A stretch of 64,000 nt of DNA from Aldrovandia affinis (GCA_029706075.1 JAINUG010000165.1:782506-846505), one strand, 5' to 3'; shown: positions 9,612 to 21,296, numbered from the stretch's first letter. Numbers and translations are program-made. The notes: a model not told the origin generated them from the letters alone.

Positions 9612-10021
9612 AGTCCGGCCGCCGTCAGAAGCAAGCCCTCTGCCAGACTGCGGCCTCGCCCATCGCCGCCCTGCCTGTGTAACATTGCTGTTTTGACTTG
9701 TTATAATTACACAGAATCTGTATTCTTTTATTTGTTATTTTCATATGTACATGCGTTTTATTAATTTACTGTAATGGGCTACTGTATATTCACCGGAAAG
9801 ATTTTAGCCCCTCCTTCTGTGAGGTTGCCCTTTATAACTTTGGGTTTTCCCCCCCTCCTCTGCCTCTTTCCGGGGATGTCAAATGTGGAAAGAGCTGGAG
9901 CTGCGGATCAACTAGCTAGCTCGCAATACCGCATGAATAAACGGTCAGAGACCAAAGAAAGAAGTTGTCCGCCTCCTCCTTGGACAAATAATTAAAAATA
10001 CACAACGCAGAAAGACACCGG
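9612..10021 (+). mobile_element. LTR-like segment (possible gypsy 5' end)
   Basis: From TGTAACATTGCTG (9678) to AAAATACACA (10004) the segment has LTR-like order: TATA-like TTTATAACTTTGGG near 9830, AATAAA at about 9936, TG and CA ends. It differs from the LTR at 12096. A primer-binding site is not convincing, so the assignment to the downstream gypsy fragments is uncertain. Confidence 0.4.
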
Positions 10022-11100
10022 TCACACCTGCACTGCCTGCCGTCGTTCAAACAGCCACTTATCTGCTGCACTGCACCACCTGCTGTCGCCCAACAGCCAC
10101 CCGTCTGCTGCACTGCACCACCTGCTGTTGCCCAACAGCCACTTATCTGCTGCACTACACCACCTGCTGTCGCCCAACAGCCACCTGTCTGCTGCACTGC
10201 ACCGCCTGCTGTCGCCCAACAGCCACTTATCTGCTGCACTGCACCACCTGCTGTCGCCCAACAGCCACCTGTCTGCTGCACTGCACCGCCTGCTGTCGCC
10301 CAACAGCCACTTATCTGCTGCACTGCACCACCTGCTGTTGCCCAACAGCCACTTATCTGCTGCACTACACCACCTGCTGTCGCCCAACAGCCACCTGTCT
10401 GCTGCACTGCACCGCCTGCTGTCGCCCAACAGCCACTTATCTGCTGCACTGCACCACCTGCTGTCGCCCAACAGCCACCTGTCTGCTGCACTGCACCGCC
10501 TGCTGTCGCCCAACAGCCACTTATCTGCTGCACTGCACCACCTGCTGTTGCCCAACAGCCACTTATCTGCTGCACTACACACCTGCTGTCGCCCAACAGC
10601 CACCTGTCTGCTGCACTGCACCGCCTGCTGTCGCCCAACAGCCACTTATCTGCTGCACTGCACCACCTGCTGTCGCCCAACAGCCACCCGTCTGCTGCAC
10701 TGCACCACCTGCTGTCGCCCAACAGCCACTTATCTGCTGCACTGCACCACCTGCTGTCGCCCAACAGCCACTTATCTGCTGCACTACACCACCTGCTGTC
10801 GCCCAACAGCCACCTGTCTGCTGCACTGCACCGCCTGCTGTCGCCCAACAGCCACTTATCTGCTGCACTGCACCACCTGCTGTCGCCCAACAGCCACCTG
10901 TCTGCTGCACTGCACCGCCTGCTGTCGCCCAACAGCCACTGCCCGCTGCACCACCTGCTGTCGCCCAACAGCCACCGGCCTACTCCACTGCACCGCCTGC
11001 CGTCGCCCAACAGCCACCGGCCTACTCCACTGCACCGCCCGCCGTCGCCCAACAGCCACCGGCCTACTCCACTGCACCGCCCGCCGCCACTCCACAGTCA
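10022..11100. repeat. 42-bp minisatellite, about 25 copies
   Basis: Unit resembles CTGTCGCCCAACAGCCAC followed by TTATCTGCTGCACTGCACCAC. Two main variants (ACTTATCTG and ACCTGTCTG) partly alternate, and some copies carry CACTACACC, giving a higher-order pattern. One copy near 10578 lacks 3 bases. Toward the right end units diverge (GGCCTACTCCACTG). As 42 is a multiple of three, nearly all frames stay open on both strands; I regard them as artefacts. Confidence 0.95.
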
Positions 11101-11199
11101 TCGGCCTCTCCTGCTGCGCTGCCCCAGCGGCCCAGGCCTCTGTCCTCCAACTGCCCTGCACCGCCGCCAACCACTGAAATGGCTCAGGCTGTCCACGAC

Positions 11200-11745
11200 T
11201 TGTGGCAACGCAGCAGCAAACGGTTTGGACCCCACACAGCAGCAACAGCTGCAAGCAGCTGCTCCGGGAGTACGCCGACAGCTTCGCTGCCGGGGATGAG
11301 GACTGCAAGCGCACGGGGCTGGTCCAACACATCATAGACATTGGCTCTGCCCCGCCCATTCACTTGCGCCCTCGCTAAGCACCAGGGCAGCCCGTGGGCG
11401 GCCCCCGTCATCCTTGTGGGGAAAAAAAAAAACGACAGCTGGGACTTCTGTGTGAACTACCAACGCCTAAATGTGGTGACAAGATAGGGGCTCCTACCCG
11501 CTGCCGCGCATCGACGACGCGTTGGACCACATCAGCGGTTCCAGATGGTTCAGCTCGCTCGACCTGCGGAGCGGCAACTGGCAAGTAGAGCTGGCTCCGG
11601 ACGCCCGGCCCAAAACCGCCTTCACCATCGGGCAGGGGCTATGGCAATTCTGCTTTATGCTGTTTGGGCTCTGCAATGCGCTGGCCACCTTCGAGCGGCT
11701 GATGGAGCGGGTGCTGAGTCACGTCCCCAAGCAGCACTGCACGGG
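11200..11745 (+). pseudogene. Ty3/gypsy reverse transcriptase N-terminal part
   Basis: Translated fragments show DEDCKRTGLVQHIIDIG, then APVILVGKKK, then YPLPRIDDALD and SSLDLRSGNWQVEL with KTAFTIGQGLWQF. These match the fingers and motif A (S-L-D-L) region of Ty3/gypsy RT. An in-frame stop near 11489, frameshifts in the A-run at 11420-11431 and a deletion after HLRPR break it. The frame ends at VLSHVPKQH; the YxDD motif C, RNase H and most of integrase are missing. Confidence 0.85.
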
Positions 11746-11799
11746 TGTGGATCTTCTGCCCCTCCTGAACAAAAGGGGTGTCCCCCCAAGCTGCGAAGC

Positions 11800-12095
11800 C
11801 ATTGGCGCAGGCCTGGTGAAGTCCTGCAGCGGCTTAGTGAGGTAGTGTATCGGGTGCGCATACCCGGCCGGGGGCGGTAAGTGGTCCTGCATCAAAATCG
11901 GCTGGCCCAGTACCGACCCCTGGCACAGCCCGCTGCCGAAGTGGCAGGTGAGTCGCCCAGACCTCTTTCCCCCAGAGACTCTCTCGGTGCACCTGGAGGA
12001 GGCCGGAGGCGAACCCTGCGGCGGCGCCACATTTGAGGGACTATGTACTGGACAGTGGGGTCGCCGGGGATGACTGACCCCTTGCAAGGGGGCTA
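11800..12095 (+). pseudogene. Ty3/gypsy integrase C-terminal end and polypurine region
   Basis: One frame reads EVVYRVRIPGRGR, stop, VVLHQNRLAQYRPL, the C-terminal signature of gypsy integrases of this type. It joins the RT fragment after a large internal deletion and runs into a G-rich tract (GCAAGGGGGC) just before the LTR at 12096. Confidence 0.65.
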
Positions 12096-12387
12096 TGTAG
12101 CGATCCTGTGAGGGTCGCTCCCCTAAAATGTGTGCGCGGGGCATTGTGGGGGAACGCAATTGTTACTTTGTGCGTCTCACCCGGATTAGTTATAAAAATG
12201 CTCTGCTAATCCTTTATGTGTGTGTTAAATGACCCTGTTGTTGGGTTAGCTAGCTGGTCACGGTGAGTTGGTGGCTGGAGCCACCGCGACCAGTACGCCC
12301 AGTGTAAAAAGTGCAGTCCCTCGTGTTCCAGGGCAACTGAGTTCAACCAACCAAGTGTGAATTGGACTGTTACTTCCTGATTGTTGC

Positions 12388-13130
12388 AATTACAATTACA
12401 TCAATTAATACCCGAAGCATCAAAGATCCCACCAAACGGCATGCAGTTTTCTCCATCCTGCAACAGCTGTCCTTAGACGTCATCCTCCTACAGGAGTGTG
12501 GGATTCCCTTCCGCTCCATGGATGACAGTCTGAGGGAGGGATGGAGAAGGGGAGACTCTCTCTGGTCTGGCTCAAATGTATCGCGAGCTGACGGGGTCGG
12601 CACGTTGATCAACAACCCCTATGTCAGAATAACATCATCTGACATAGTAGAGAGTGGGCGAATCCTCGTCACCGACCTCGACGTCGGGGGTTCCCCACTC
12701 CGGGTGATCAACGTGTATGGCCCTAATAGCAAGGCCGATTGAGCCTCCCTATTTACAAAAATCAGATCCCTAATCACCCCCCGTATGCCGGTGGTCGTGG
12801 GGGGAGATTTCAACTGTGCCCTTAGGGATGAAGACCGCAGCAGACCAATGAGGGACCAATCCAGCAGGGAGCTGCGGTCCATCATAGAAGATTTCTCCCT
12901 CCATGACGCTCGGGTGCCTCTCCCCCTCAATACACATGGGTGAGTTCCTCTGGCGCCTCCTTCTCCAGAATAGACATGTTTTTGCTCTTCAGGCCTGAGA
13001 GTGCGCTCCTATACCATCGGAGCAGTGCACTTCTCAGACCACCACAGGGTGACCGTGTCCTTGGACTGGGAGAAGACCATCACGGTGGGTAGGGGTCCGT
13101 GGAGGATGAATACCAGCCATCTCCAGGACC
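12388..13130 (+). pseudogene. LINE endonuclease domain (APE type)
   Basis: Fragments contain the expected APE-like landmarks in order: SINTRSIKD near the start, LLQECG (metal-binding E), INVYGPN, VVVGGDFNCAL (catalytic D/N) and FSDHHRVTVSL (catalytic D-H). A TGA stop at 12740-12742 and a frameshift around 12940-13000 interrupt it. It would nick target DNA during retrotransposition; this copy cannot make an intact product. Confidence 0.85.
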
Positions 13131-13616
13131 CCAAAGTGCGCCTCTCCTTCTCGAGACGATACCTGGAGTGGGTCACACTAAAACCCCTTTTGACTCCCGA
13201 TAGAGTGGTGGGAGATGGTGAAGGATCGGGTGCGGGGCTACTTCCGGGCAGTCGGACAGAGGAAGGCAAAGGAAAGGAGGGCAGCTTATAACCACCATAA
13301 CGCTGCCCTCCAAAGACTGAGCCTCCTCCAGGCCCAAGGCCTGGAGGTCAGTACGAAGTGGCCCAGACTAGACAGCATCTCTCCGCCTCTGTCGGGAGGA
13401 GCGGAGGAAATACACCTTCCGCTCCAAACTCCAGGGTCTCGAGGAGGACGAGAGATGCACTCGCCACTTCTTCCGCAAGGCACGGTCAAGGAAAGCCGAC
13501 ATTCCCTCCCTGTATAACAACGCAGGGGTGGTGGTGTCTGAAGAGGCAGAGGTCCGGGAGGTGGCCAGGAGTTCTACCTGGGTCTGTATGCCAACAGGCC
13601 CACGGACGGGGCTCTC

Positions 13617-14597
13617 ATGGACACCTTCCTGGACGGCCTGGACAGACGCCTGGAGGGACAGAGCATGGAGGGGGAGCTGAGCGCCGAGGAACTCACCCGG
13701 GCCGTGCGCTCCTTTAATCTACATAAAGCTCCTGGTCCTGACGGAATCCCAGCTGAGTTCAATCAGGCTTTCTGGGATCTCCTGAAGGACGACGTGGCGG
13801 ATGTCTTCAGAGCGGCTTTCAGGGAAGAGCGGCTGGGTGACTCGCTGCGACAGAGTTCAGTGGCCCTTGTCCCAAAGAAGGGGGACCTAAAGGACCTCCG
13901 GAACTGGCGGCCGATCAACCTCCTCTCAGTGGATTATAAGATCATGGCCAAATCACTGATGAGGAGGTTCCAAGACCTGCTACCAGCGGTGATCGGCCGC
14001 AACCAAACATGCAGTGTTCCTGGGAGGTCCATAAATGAAAATCTGCTCCTCGTGAGAGACATAATTATCCACTCCGGGGAGCGCAGGTCCCCTTTAGGCC
14101 TTCTCAGTCTTGACCAAGAGAAGGCCTTTGACAGGGTTAGCCATGTGTGCCTGGAGAGGGTGCTGGAGAGGTTTAACTTTCCAAATCCCCTCCGGCGCTG
14201 GACCAGAATGTGTTTGCGTGACATCTCGGGCAGAGTGGTTGTCAACAAGCACCTCTCTGCCCCATTTGACATCAGGTCCGGCGTCAGGCAGGGGTGCCCT
14301 CTAGCACCCCTCCTGTACGTCATCTACCTTGAGCCGTTTCTGCAGGCCATCCGGCGAAACAAAGACGTCAGGGGATACCTACTGCCGGGTGGCAGTGGGG
14401 AGCGGCTCGGGGTGATGGCGTACATGGATGACATCACCATCGTTGGCACAGATAGTCGTTCCATCACCACCGCTACAAAGGTGGTGGACGACTTCTGTGC
14501 GGCCACAGGCGCCCTGGTCAACCGGGGCAAGAGCGAACTGTACCTGTCGCCATCATGGAGTGAGTCACTAACCTGTTCTTTCCCTGTACGCACATAA
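13617..14597 (+). pseudogene. LINE reverse transcriptase domain
   Basis: About 326 codons open. RT blocks in order: HKAPGPDGIPAEF, ALVPKKGDLKDLRNWRPIN, SLDQEKAFDRVSH (motif A aspartate), GVRQGCPLAPLLY (motif B) and MAYMDDITIVG (motif C). Motif C reads YMDD where LINEs usually have Y/F-A-D-D. The frame ends at TAA 14595-14597 in the thumb, so the copy is inactive. RT belongs to the same LINE as the endonuclease fragments. Confidence 0.88.
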
Positions 14598-14849
14598 GGC
14601 ATAAAGCTCCTGGGGGTCACCTTCCAGAACGACGGGGGAGGGAACCGGAGCTGGGAGGAGGCCCCTCTGCCACGTCCAGAAAAAAATCGGGAGCTGGAGC
14701 ACACGGCCCCTGACAATGACGGGTAAGATCCTGGTCCTGAAGGCAATAGTCCTTCCCAGCTTTCTGTATATTGGGCGAGTGTTTCCCCCGGACAGAGCCA
14801 CTAGCAAACTTGTGGCTAGAATGGCCTTTCGCTTTGTCTGGGGAGCAAA

Positions 14850-15761
14850 ATGGAGAGGCTGGGAAGGACAACCCTGATGAAAGAGGAGGAGAAAGGGGGC
14901 AGGGGGGTCCCAGACATAACATCAGTAATATTGGCACAGGGTCTGGCCGCACTGGTCCAGAACACCCTGGGGGAGTCGGCCTCTGGTAAATTTGCTAAAT
15001 ACTATGCCACTCCCTTCCTCAGATCTATGGGCCTGTGTGGGCTGGACCACAATGTGCCATACAGCTGGGACCCCCCATATGTATACAGGGCCCTGAGGGA
15101 TTTTGCCTTTAGGACGGGATTGGTCGGGGCTGGGTTGCCCTCATGGACATATAAAAATATCATGTCCTTTTTTTTATTTTTAGAGATCGGGAGACCCATG
15201 ACGCTCCCGAGGGGCAACCCAGCCTTGAACCCTGAAATTGTATGGAAAAATGCAAATCATAAAACTTTAAACAATAAACAAAAAGACATCACATGGATGT
15301 CTGCTCATGGCTGTCTCCCCACCAGGCCATTTATGTTTAGACGGCACTTAACCCTGACCGAGAACTGCCCCCACGGATGCACTGACTCAGAACATGTACA
15401 CCATCTGTTCTGGGAGTGCTCCGTGGCCAGACGGGTCTGGGGCCTTGTTGTGTCCTCTGTCTCCCAGAACAGGCTCCTGCCGAGATCCTCCCTGATGACT
15501 GAGAGGGTCCTGTACGGCCCCCGTGAGGGATGTAGGACCCCGGAGCTGCAGCGCCAGTGGAGGATCATTAACACCGTTAAGCAGGTCCTGTGGGAGGCAA
15601 GGAACATCAGGGTCTTCCAAGAACTAACAGTGGACCTGTTCACTCTTCGGAGGAGGCTTCAAAACCTCCTCCAGGACGGCGTTTTGGTGGACTTTTTGAA
15701 GGACGAGAGAGGGGCAAGGAGGAAATGGGGGGTGAGCCACTGGAAAGAACTAATTATATAG
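14850..15761 (+). pseudogene. LINE ORF2 C-terminal region
   Basis: 303 codons in the same frame as the RT part, separated from it by a stop and frameshifts at 14598-14850. Contains WMSAHGCLPTRPFMF and CPHGCTDSEHVHHLFWEC, the Cys/His motif at the end of Tx1/L1-type ORF2. Ends at WKELII, stop at 15761, then the 3' UTR. Confidence 0.8.
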
Positions 15762-16305
15762 CTCACCCCCCCCTCCCAGAGGAGGTGCGCTCTGGACACT
15801 CAAGCCCAAGCACAAACATTTGTTTTTTGTTGTCTTTTTGTTTTGTTTTTGGTTTGTCCTGATTTAAGACTATATGTATTTCCAGTCCTGTCTGTTGTAT
15901 AGTTTAGTCTGTTAAGTTGTTCCCCTGTCTTTGAAACCCTATTGTTCCCAAATATTGTTTTTTTTGTTTTTACCCTCCAGTTGGTATGCCAACTTGAACT
16001 GAAAAGTTTTTTAAAAAATTGTAAGATCTTTTTAAAACCAATAAAAGAACATTCCTGATTGTTGCGACATCTACGGAAGGCGTTTAATGGTCAAACGTGT
16101 CCTTCTAAGGATGCATTTGTATCAGAAGGGTTTTCGGGCATCATCCGTAGTTGTGCGGTGTATGGAACACGGATGTTTGCCACCGATATTATCCATAGCT
16201 GTGCGGTGTATGGAGCATGGATAATTATATATATATATTTTTAATAGAGTGGCTACTCGCGTGGTCATTTTTGCACTACTACTGGACTCTGTCTCTTTCT
16301 TGATA

Positions 16306-18216
16306 CTGTCAGGTGGTCATCCGTTCTCCTGCATGATTGTTTGGAAGGGAGTTTGAATAATTATCCAAGTGCCTGGATGAGTCTCAGAAATGTTAATGTT
16401 TTTGCAAAATGTTTTCTTGAACCTGAATTTTTTTAAGTGCATTTAAATTCAATGTTTAAAATCGGAATGTAATAATCATTCAATTCAGTTACAAACCATT
16501 AGTTTCAACGTGGTTGAACTACAGATTAAATTTTTCCACACAATTATCCAATTCAAGCGTTAGAAATTCAATATGATGGCATTCAAATTTGTGGTGGCAA
16601 ATTTCGCTCCATATGTAAATTTGGCTTATAAAAATGATTTTACATGGAATGTTTCATCAATAAAACACATTGTTTGTGCATAAGAAATTGAAATATTTTT
16701 CTTGTGAGGGATATTGAATTTGCCAGTTGTTTTAAGATCTTGCATTTCAAATGGAGCAAATACAACTATTTTACATGAGAATTAGCTGCTTATTGTGGTC
16801 ACATTTTTTCAAGAGTTAAATTAGATTTTGAAAAAAACATCATTACATGGTGGGGGTCTAAAAAACTATACATCATTATTTCATGATTGAGGGGCCAGGC
16901 CCAAGATTTTTACTCTGGTGTACCTAGTATCACAGATGTAACAAATAAAGGAATCAATGTTAATCTGAATTGTTAAATGACATTTATGGAGATAGGGTAT
17001 ACACATAACATACAATAAATACAAGGGTTTATTTCACAGGGACAGTATACAATTTTCAACATGCTTGTTACAGCATCCACTATTTTGTGCCAAAGTCAAT
17101 AAAATAAAAAATAAAATAAAAAACCATAAACATGTCTTAAAATGGTATTAAAAACACAACATTCAAACAAAGTTTGTGTTACTACAAATACTAATTTGTT
17201 ATTCAGGAATATCAGCATTAAACTTGTGATAGACAGATAAGAATAACTTTTATTTTACTCATTACTCCATACAAATAGAAAACATATTTCAGAACTTAAA
17301 TAATAACCTTGTCAAAACTGTCATAATAATGTCAAAGTCATAATAATAAAAATACAGTAATTGTTTTATTTCATTAATGACATTTTACTTTCATAAACAC
17401 ATCCTTGGTAATATTTATTCATTGATGTATTAAAGTATGGGTTTATATTGAACGATATACTTGTCTGACATTAGATCCACAGTATGACATCTGTTAGACA
17501 TGCTTCCATATAGTAGTGTGTTAAACAACCCACTGTATTGCAGGCTGCTGTGGGTGTTGGATAAAGTTTGACAACAACACTAATTTTGTAGAGGTGGGGG
17601 GCATTTTAGGGGCCCTTGAGATTAAAACATTTGGGAACAACTGTTTTATAATTATTATTTTTTAGAAGTGTCCACCGCCCCAAAAAAAAAAACACATCAG
17701 CATCAAATTATCACATGGGGGAAAAAACTGAGAACAAAGAATACGGTAACTGAATTCATTGTGTTACTGAATAAAATGTTTGTCAGATGATGCAGTTGAT
17801 ATAAAAAGTACTCACTGAAATGTAACTGAAAATTGTGTTGTTTCTCATTAACCTTGCATTTTCCCATCACTTCTGCTAACATTACTGGAATCTGTTGGTA
17901 CACTACTTAATCTATATCCCTGATGGTAGCTAGTTTGAATGCATGACATTTATAGGCTACCAGCATTGCCTACATTGACAATTCACAAAATTATATCATG
18001 TGGTGGAGTTATTGTGCAGTAATTGAATGATGGCTTCACCGATGGCAGGGGATCTCTAGACTGCAGTTGGTGTGACTGTAGGGTCTGGCAAGAGGGATTT
18101 TATTCACACACAACACACGTGACACAGCTGCTTGCACAATCGCTGTTCACACTGTACTGCCTGTGACTGTTCACACTGTACTTCAACCTTTTTAATACTC
18201 TCAAATATATCATTTA
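16306..18216 (-). repeat. 3' flank and 3' UTR end of the znf2 unit
   Basis: Same AT-rich flank as at 59899-61250. It includes the poly(A) region, the CACCGATGGCAGGGGATCTC segment, and TTTTTAATACTCTCAAATAT just before the transposon at 18217. A small extra segment near 16885-16950 (GGGGCCAGGCCCAAG) is unit-specific. No coding seen. Confidence 0.75.
18099..18104 (-). promoter_or_regulatory. poly(A) signal of the znf2 unit
   Basis: AATAAA on the minus strand in the conserved GTGAATAAAATCCCTCTT context. A 3.46-kb transposon lies between it and the znf2 stop codon. Confidence 0.55.
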
Positions 18217-18510
18217 TAGTCAGGGAATATTATCAGATATTTGGCCAATCTTGGAATAAATTCCTTACCAAGACATTTCTTCACCAATGTGTTTGCAAAG
18301 GTGTCTAATAATACATATAAAAAGATTTAAATCCAACTCCCATAGGAAAACCTGTGACAGCTGCTGAAAGTTGGGGTACCCGGAACCTTATCTGTGAAAA
18401 ATTGAAAATGTTTATTTCTGCCTTAAGTACCTTGTAAGGGGTCAAACTAGGGGTTTTTCATGATTCTGAATCGATTGCAAGCATTTATTTTGCACTAAAA
18501 TCACTCCTTG
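18217..18510 (+). repeat. left terminal inverted repeat of the TTA-target transposon
   Basis: Pairs with 21392-21674 over nearly its full length with scattered mismatches and small indels. Matching landmarks are ATTCCTTACCA, TTCTTCACCAATGTG, AACTCCCATAGGAAAACC, GGTACCCGGAA and GCAAGCATTTATTTTGC. Confidence 0.88.
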
Positions 18511-19292
18511 ACGTCCACGTCCACCTTTCCCACTCATCGCAAACCCTTTTTTCGTGTGAAAATAAATATGGCTGGATGCATGTAAATTAAAAAGTAGCTT
18601 TATTCGTTTATTTATTCATGTAGTTGCCATGGTAACTTATTGTTTACTGGTAACTGCTGTAGTTGGTTGGCATTCGCAGAAAATGAGTGGTAGGTCCCAG
18701 ACATGCTCAAGCCATTTACAACCCTCTCCTGTGTGGATCATGGACAGACACAATAGACTCCACACATCAAATAACAATATTCACCACTCAGCAAGATACT
18801 GCAAGAAGATTTTACATCTGATATGTAAGTATTATCTACATTTTTTTTACAACTGGAAATATTTCATGTCACTACATTGATAATATGCATATATAAACAA
18901 TATATAAGGTGCGTACTATCATCAAATTATCTTACTTGTTAGCTAGCTAACACCAGGTAACATGGTTAGCTAGCTAACTCCCACTTGTGTATTACATACC
19001 CCAAGTGCATCTGATGACCGTTTTACTTGCTTCATTGCTAGCTGACTGCTTCATGCTAACGTTAGCGAGTTAGCTAGCTAGTTTAAAGTGGTTTCTCTCG
19101 GTTTCTCTAGGGCTTTTTGCAGTTACTGGAAATCTGACCCCCTACTCTCTCCTAAATAAAACACATTAGAGAGAAGATATCTGTCCACATGACAAAGGAT
19201 GCCTTTAATGTTGCAAGAATGATTATGACTGATTTTCGACGAAAAATGAAGTTACTGCCTTTTTCCTTTGTAGAGCATTACAGTCTAGCAGT

Positions 19293-21296
19293 ATGGACAT
19301 AGACATTATTCCTGCACCTCCGCTCAATTGCTTCATCTGTGAAGGCCCGGAGATGCCAGCTCAGAAGCTCGTACAGGCAACTACTAAAGGCTACCCTACT
19401 CTGTTAGCGTATGCAGAAGCAGTTAAAGATGCTACAATTTTGGAGCGCATGAAGGAGGCACAAAATGTCGGAAGACTGAGACATCACATGGAGTGTAGAC
19501 GTGATTTGTACAACAAGTCTGTCCAGGTCACCACAAAGTCAACTCGTGCATCAGAGGCAGAGAAAGAGTCAGCACAGATGAAGAGACGACGCACTTGCTC
19601 TGGGTTCAGTGCATCTACTGTATGCAGTTCTACAAGTTCACGGTCCGTTCAGCTTCTGTACAAGAATGTATGCATTCTTTGCAACCAGCCCGCTCACCTC
19701 TTCCCAAAAAATCCAGAGATTGCTAGAAAGAGATACAGAGTTCCTGACAATTTGACTGCGGATGGACTGAAGACAAGCTTGCTGAAGACAGCACAGGGTC
19801 GCAAGGATGATTGGGGCACTGAAGTCATTAGTCGCCTGGAAGGAATCAACAACTTGATAGCAGAGGAAACCTTATATCATTTGCGCTGCAAAGTTCTTTT
19901 CGAGACGGGTGGTCATTACTCCAAGACTAAAGATGTAGGAAGGAAAACGGATGAGGAGCGAGAGGCTGTTTTCTATGCACTCTGCGAATGGTTAGACTCG
20001 GAACTCGAGCATGGGGTGATGACACTTGACCAAGTCCACGAAAAGCTGCAGCAGTTTGATCAGTCACCAGATAAGAGTCTCTCATATTCAAAGAAGTGGC
20101 TAAAGAAGAAGCTCCTAGGGAAATACCATGACACATTGTATTTCACATCACAGTAGAGGAGGGCAGATGTGCTCTGCCTCAAAGATAAGACCAGCAACAT
20201 TCTGCGAGAGCATCATGCTAATGCTGAGTTTGGAGATGAGAAAACTCAGATCATAAAGACTGCACTAAAGTTCATTTGCAACGACATTGCCACTATTGAT
20301 CTAGATCCAAAGTCATACCCCACTGCACACAGTATGACTGATATCGCTAGTCAGCTGGCACTTGTTCCTGAGAGCCTTCAGATGTTCTTGAGACCGATAG
20401 TGAAGACAGACGAAAGAGTAGCCATTTGTGGGCAGAACTTCATAAAGGCCTATCGGCCTCGGTCAGGGGTATTGCCATACCAAATTGGGCTTGCCGTACA
20501 ACTGGATCATAGATTTGGGTCAAAGTGGATGCTCAACAAGTTACACCGGTTGAGATACACTGAGTCTTACTCAGAGACACAAAGTTACAAATACTGCTTC
20601 CTCAATGACAGGAATGGAGTTGGCATCTCTGATGCTTCTGGCGCTCTTGGTACCATTGTTGAAGAAACTGATGATCAGATTGATCAGATAGATGATGAGG
20701 TTGAGGTTGACGCCGAACTTGAGGATCTATCAGTTATGACAGCCAGTGAAAGTGAAATATAGAGTGACGATCAGGTGGTCTCCATGGAGGTTGGGGATAC
20801 AAGCTCAATCTGTGCAGTCACTCAGTTTGTCGGAGACAATATAGATTTGAACATTGTTTCTATTTATGGGAACACCCCCTTTCATTCAATGGGTTTGATT
20901 AAAGTCACCTCTCCGGCGGCCGGGCTGATCAAACCAGAGACTCTACCTCCAACAGAGGGTGCAGCTGCACAGCATTCTCTCCGTGCCTATCTCCAAACCC
21001 GGGACTGGATGCTGCTGCAGAGCATGTCTTTGGACCCCAGTGACTATGAATGGATGGTAGGGGTTCATGGTTATGAGCCAGTTCCAACACTAAACCCCAT
21101 GGCTCCTGAGGAGCTACTCCGGTTCACAAGCTGTAATTGTAATGGAGATTGCAGCAACCGGCAGTGCAGCTGCAAGAAGAATGGTTTCAAGTGTATCTCA
21201 GCATGTGGAAATTGTAAAGGCATTACATGCAATAATTGTATTCATGATGGTGTAGAGTCTGGAGAAGACTCAGACTTTGACTCATTAAGCATTTGA
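19293..21296 (+). pseudogene. putative transposase with C-terminal CXC domain, two amber stops
   Basis: A 668-codon frame, uninterrupted except for TAG at 20154-20156 and TAG at 20760-20762; no frameshift. N-terminus: Cys/His cluster NCFICEG...HHMECRR (residues about 10-70), then a second, VCILCNQ...YHLRCK (about 127-202). Middle: TDIASQLALVPESLQ, FIKAYRPRSGVLPYQIGLAVQLDHRFGS, and FVGDNIDLNIVSIYGNTPFHSMGLI, the most likely catalytic-core-like stretch. An acidic linker and the C-terminal CXC-like domain (CNCNGDCSNRQCSC...CGNCKGITCNNC, about residues 619-650) follow; that pattern resembles tesmin/TSO1 domains. Similar uncharacterised proteins recur in animal genomes to my recollection, but I cannot name the family. 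Role as transposase is inferred from its position between TIRs. Confidence 0.75.

Larger units (their letters stand above)
12388..16051 (+). mobile_element. Tx1-like LINE, 5'-truncated, with 14-bp target duplication
   Basis: Flanked by identical TTCCTGATTGTTGC at 12374-12387 and 16052-16065. Begins at the first beta-strand of the endonuclease domain, so ORF1 and the 5' UTR are missing. Contains endonuclease, RT and C-terminal Cys/His regions in order, a 3' UTR from 15762 and an A-rich end (ACCAATAAAAGAACA). The RT sequence pattern (LVPKKGDLKDLRNWRPINLLS, SLDQEKAFDRV) is that of the Tx1 group of L1-related elements. Confidence 0.88.
12096..16305 (+). mobile_element. Gypsy LTR split by a LINE
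   Basis: The LTR begins TGTAGCGATCC at 12096, after the purine-rich tract, and is interrupted at 12387. The LINE occupies 12388-16051. After the repeated 14-mer (16052-16065) LTR-like sequence continues to about 16305, where ZNF flank (CTGTCAGGTGGTCATCC) resumes. The second half carries two near-copies of a GTGCGGTGTATGGA-containing segment. The exact right end is uncertain. Confidence 0.6.

Noticed and set aside
9916..11052. 378-codon minus-strand frame and a 349-codon plus-strand frame with 14-residue repeats
   Set aside because: Both are by-products of the 42-bp minisatellite, whose period keeps frames open on both strands; no start context, domain or codon signal.
10022..11100. CRISPR-like regular repeats
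   Set aside because: Units are contiguous without unique spacers and the context is vertebrate; it is a minisatellite.
18938..19083. TTAGCTAGCTAAC palindromes as a specific regulatory array inside the transposon
   Set aside because: Similar TAGCTAGC-rich stretches occur elsewhere in the window (47.8-48.5, 55.7 kb) without a common context; low-complexity repeat is the simpler reading.
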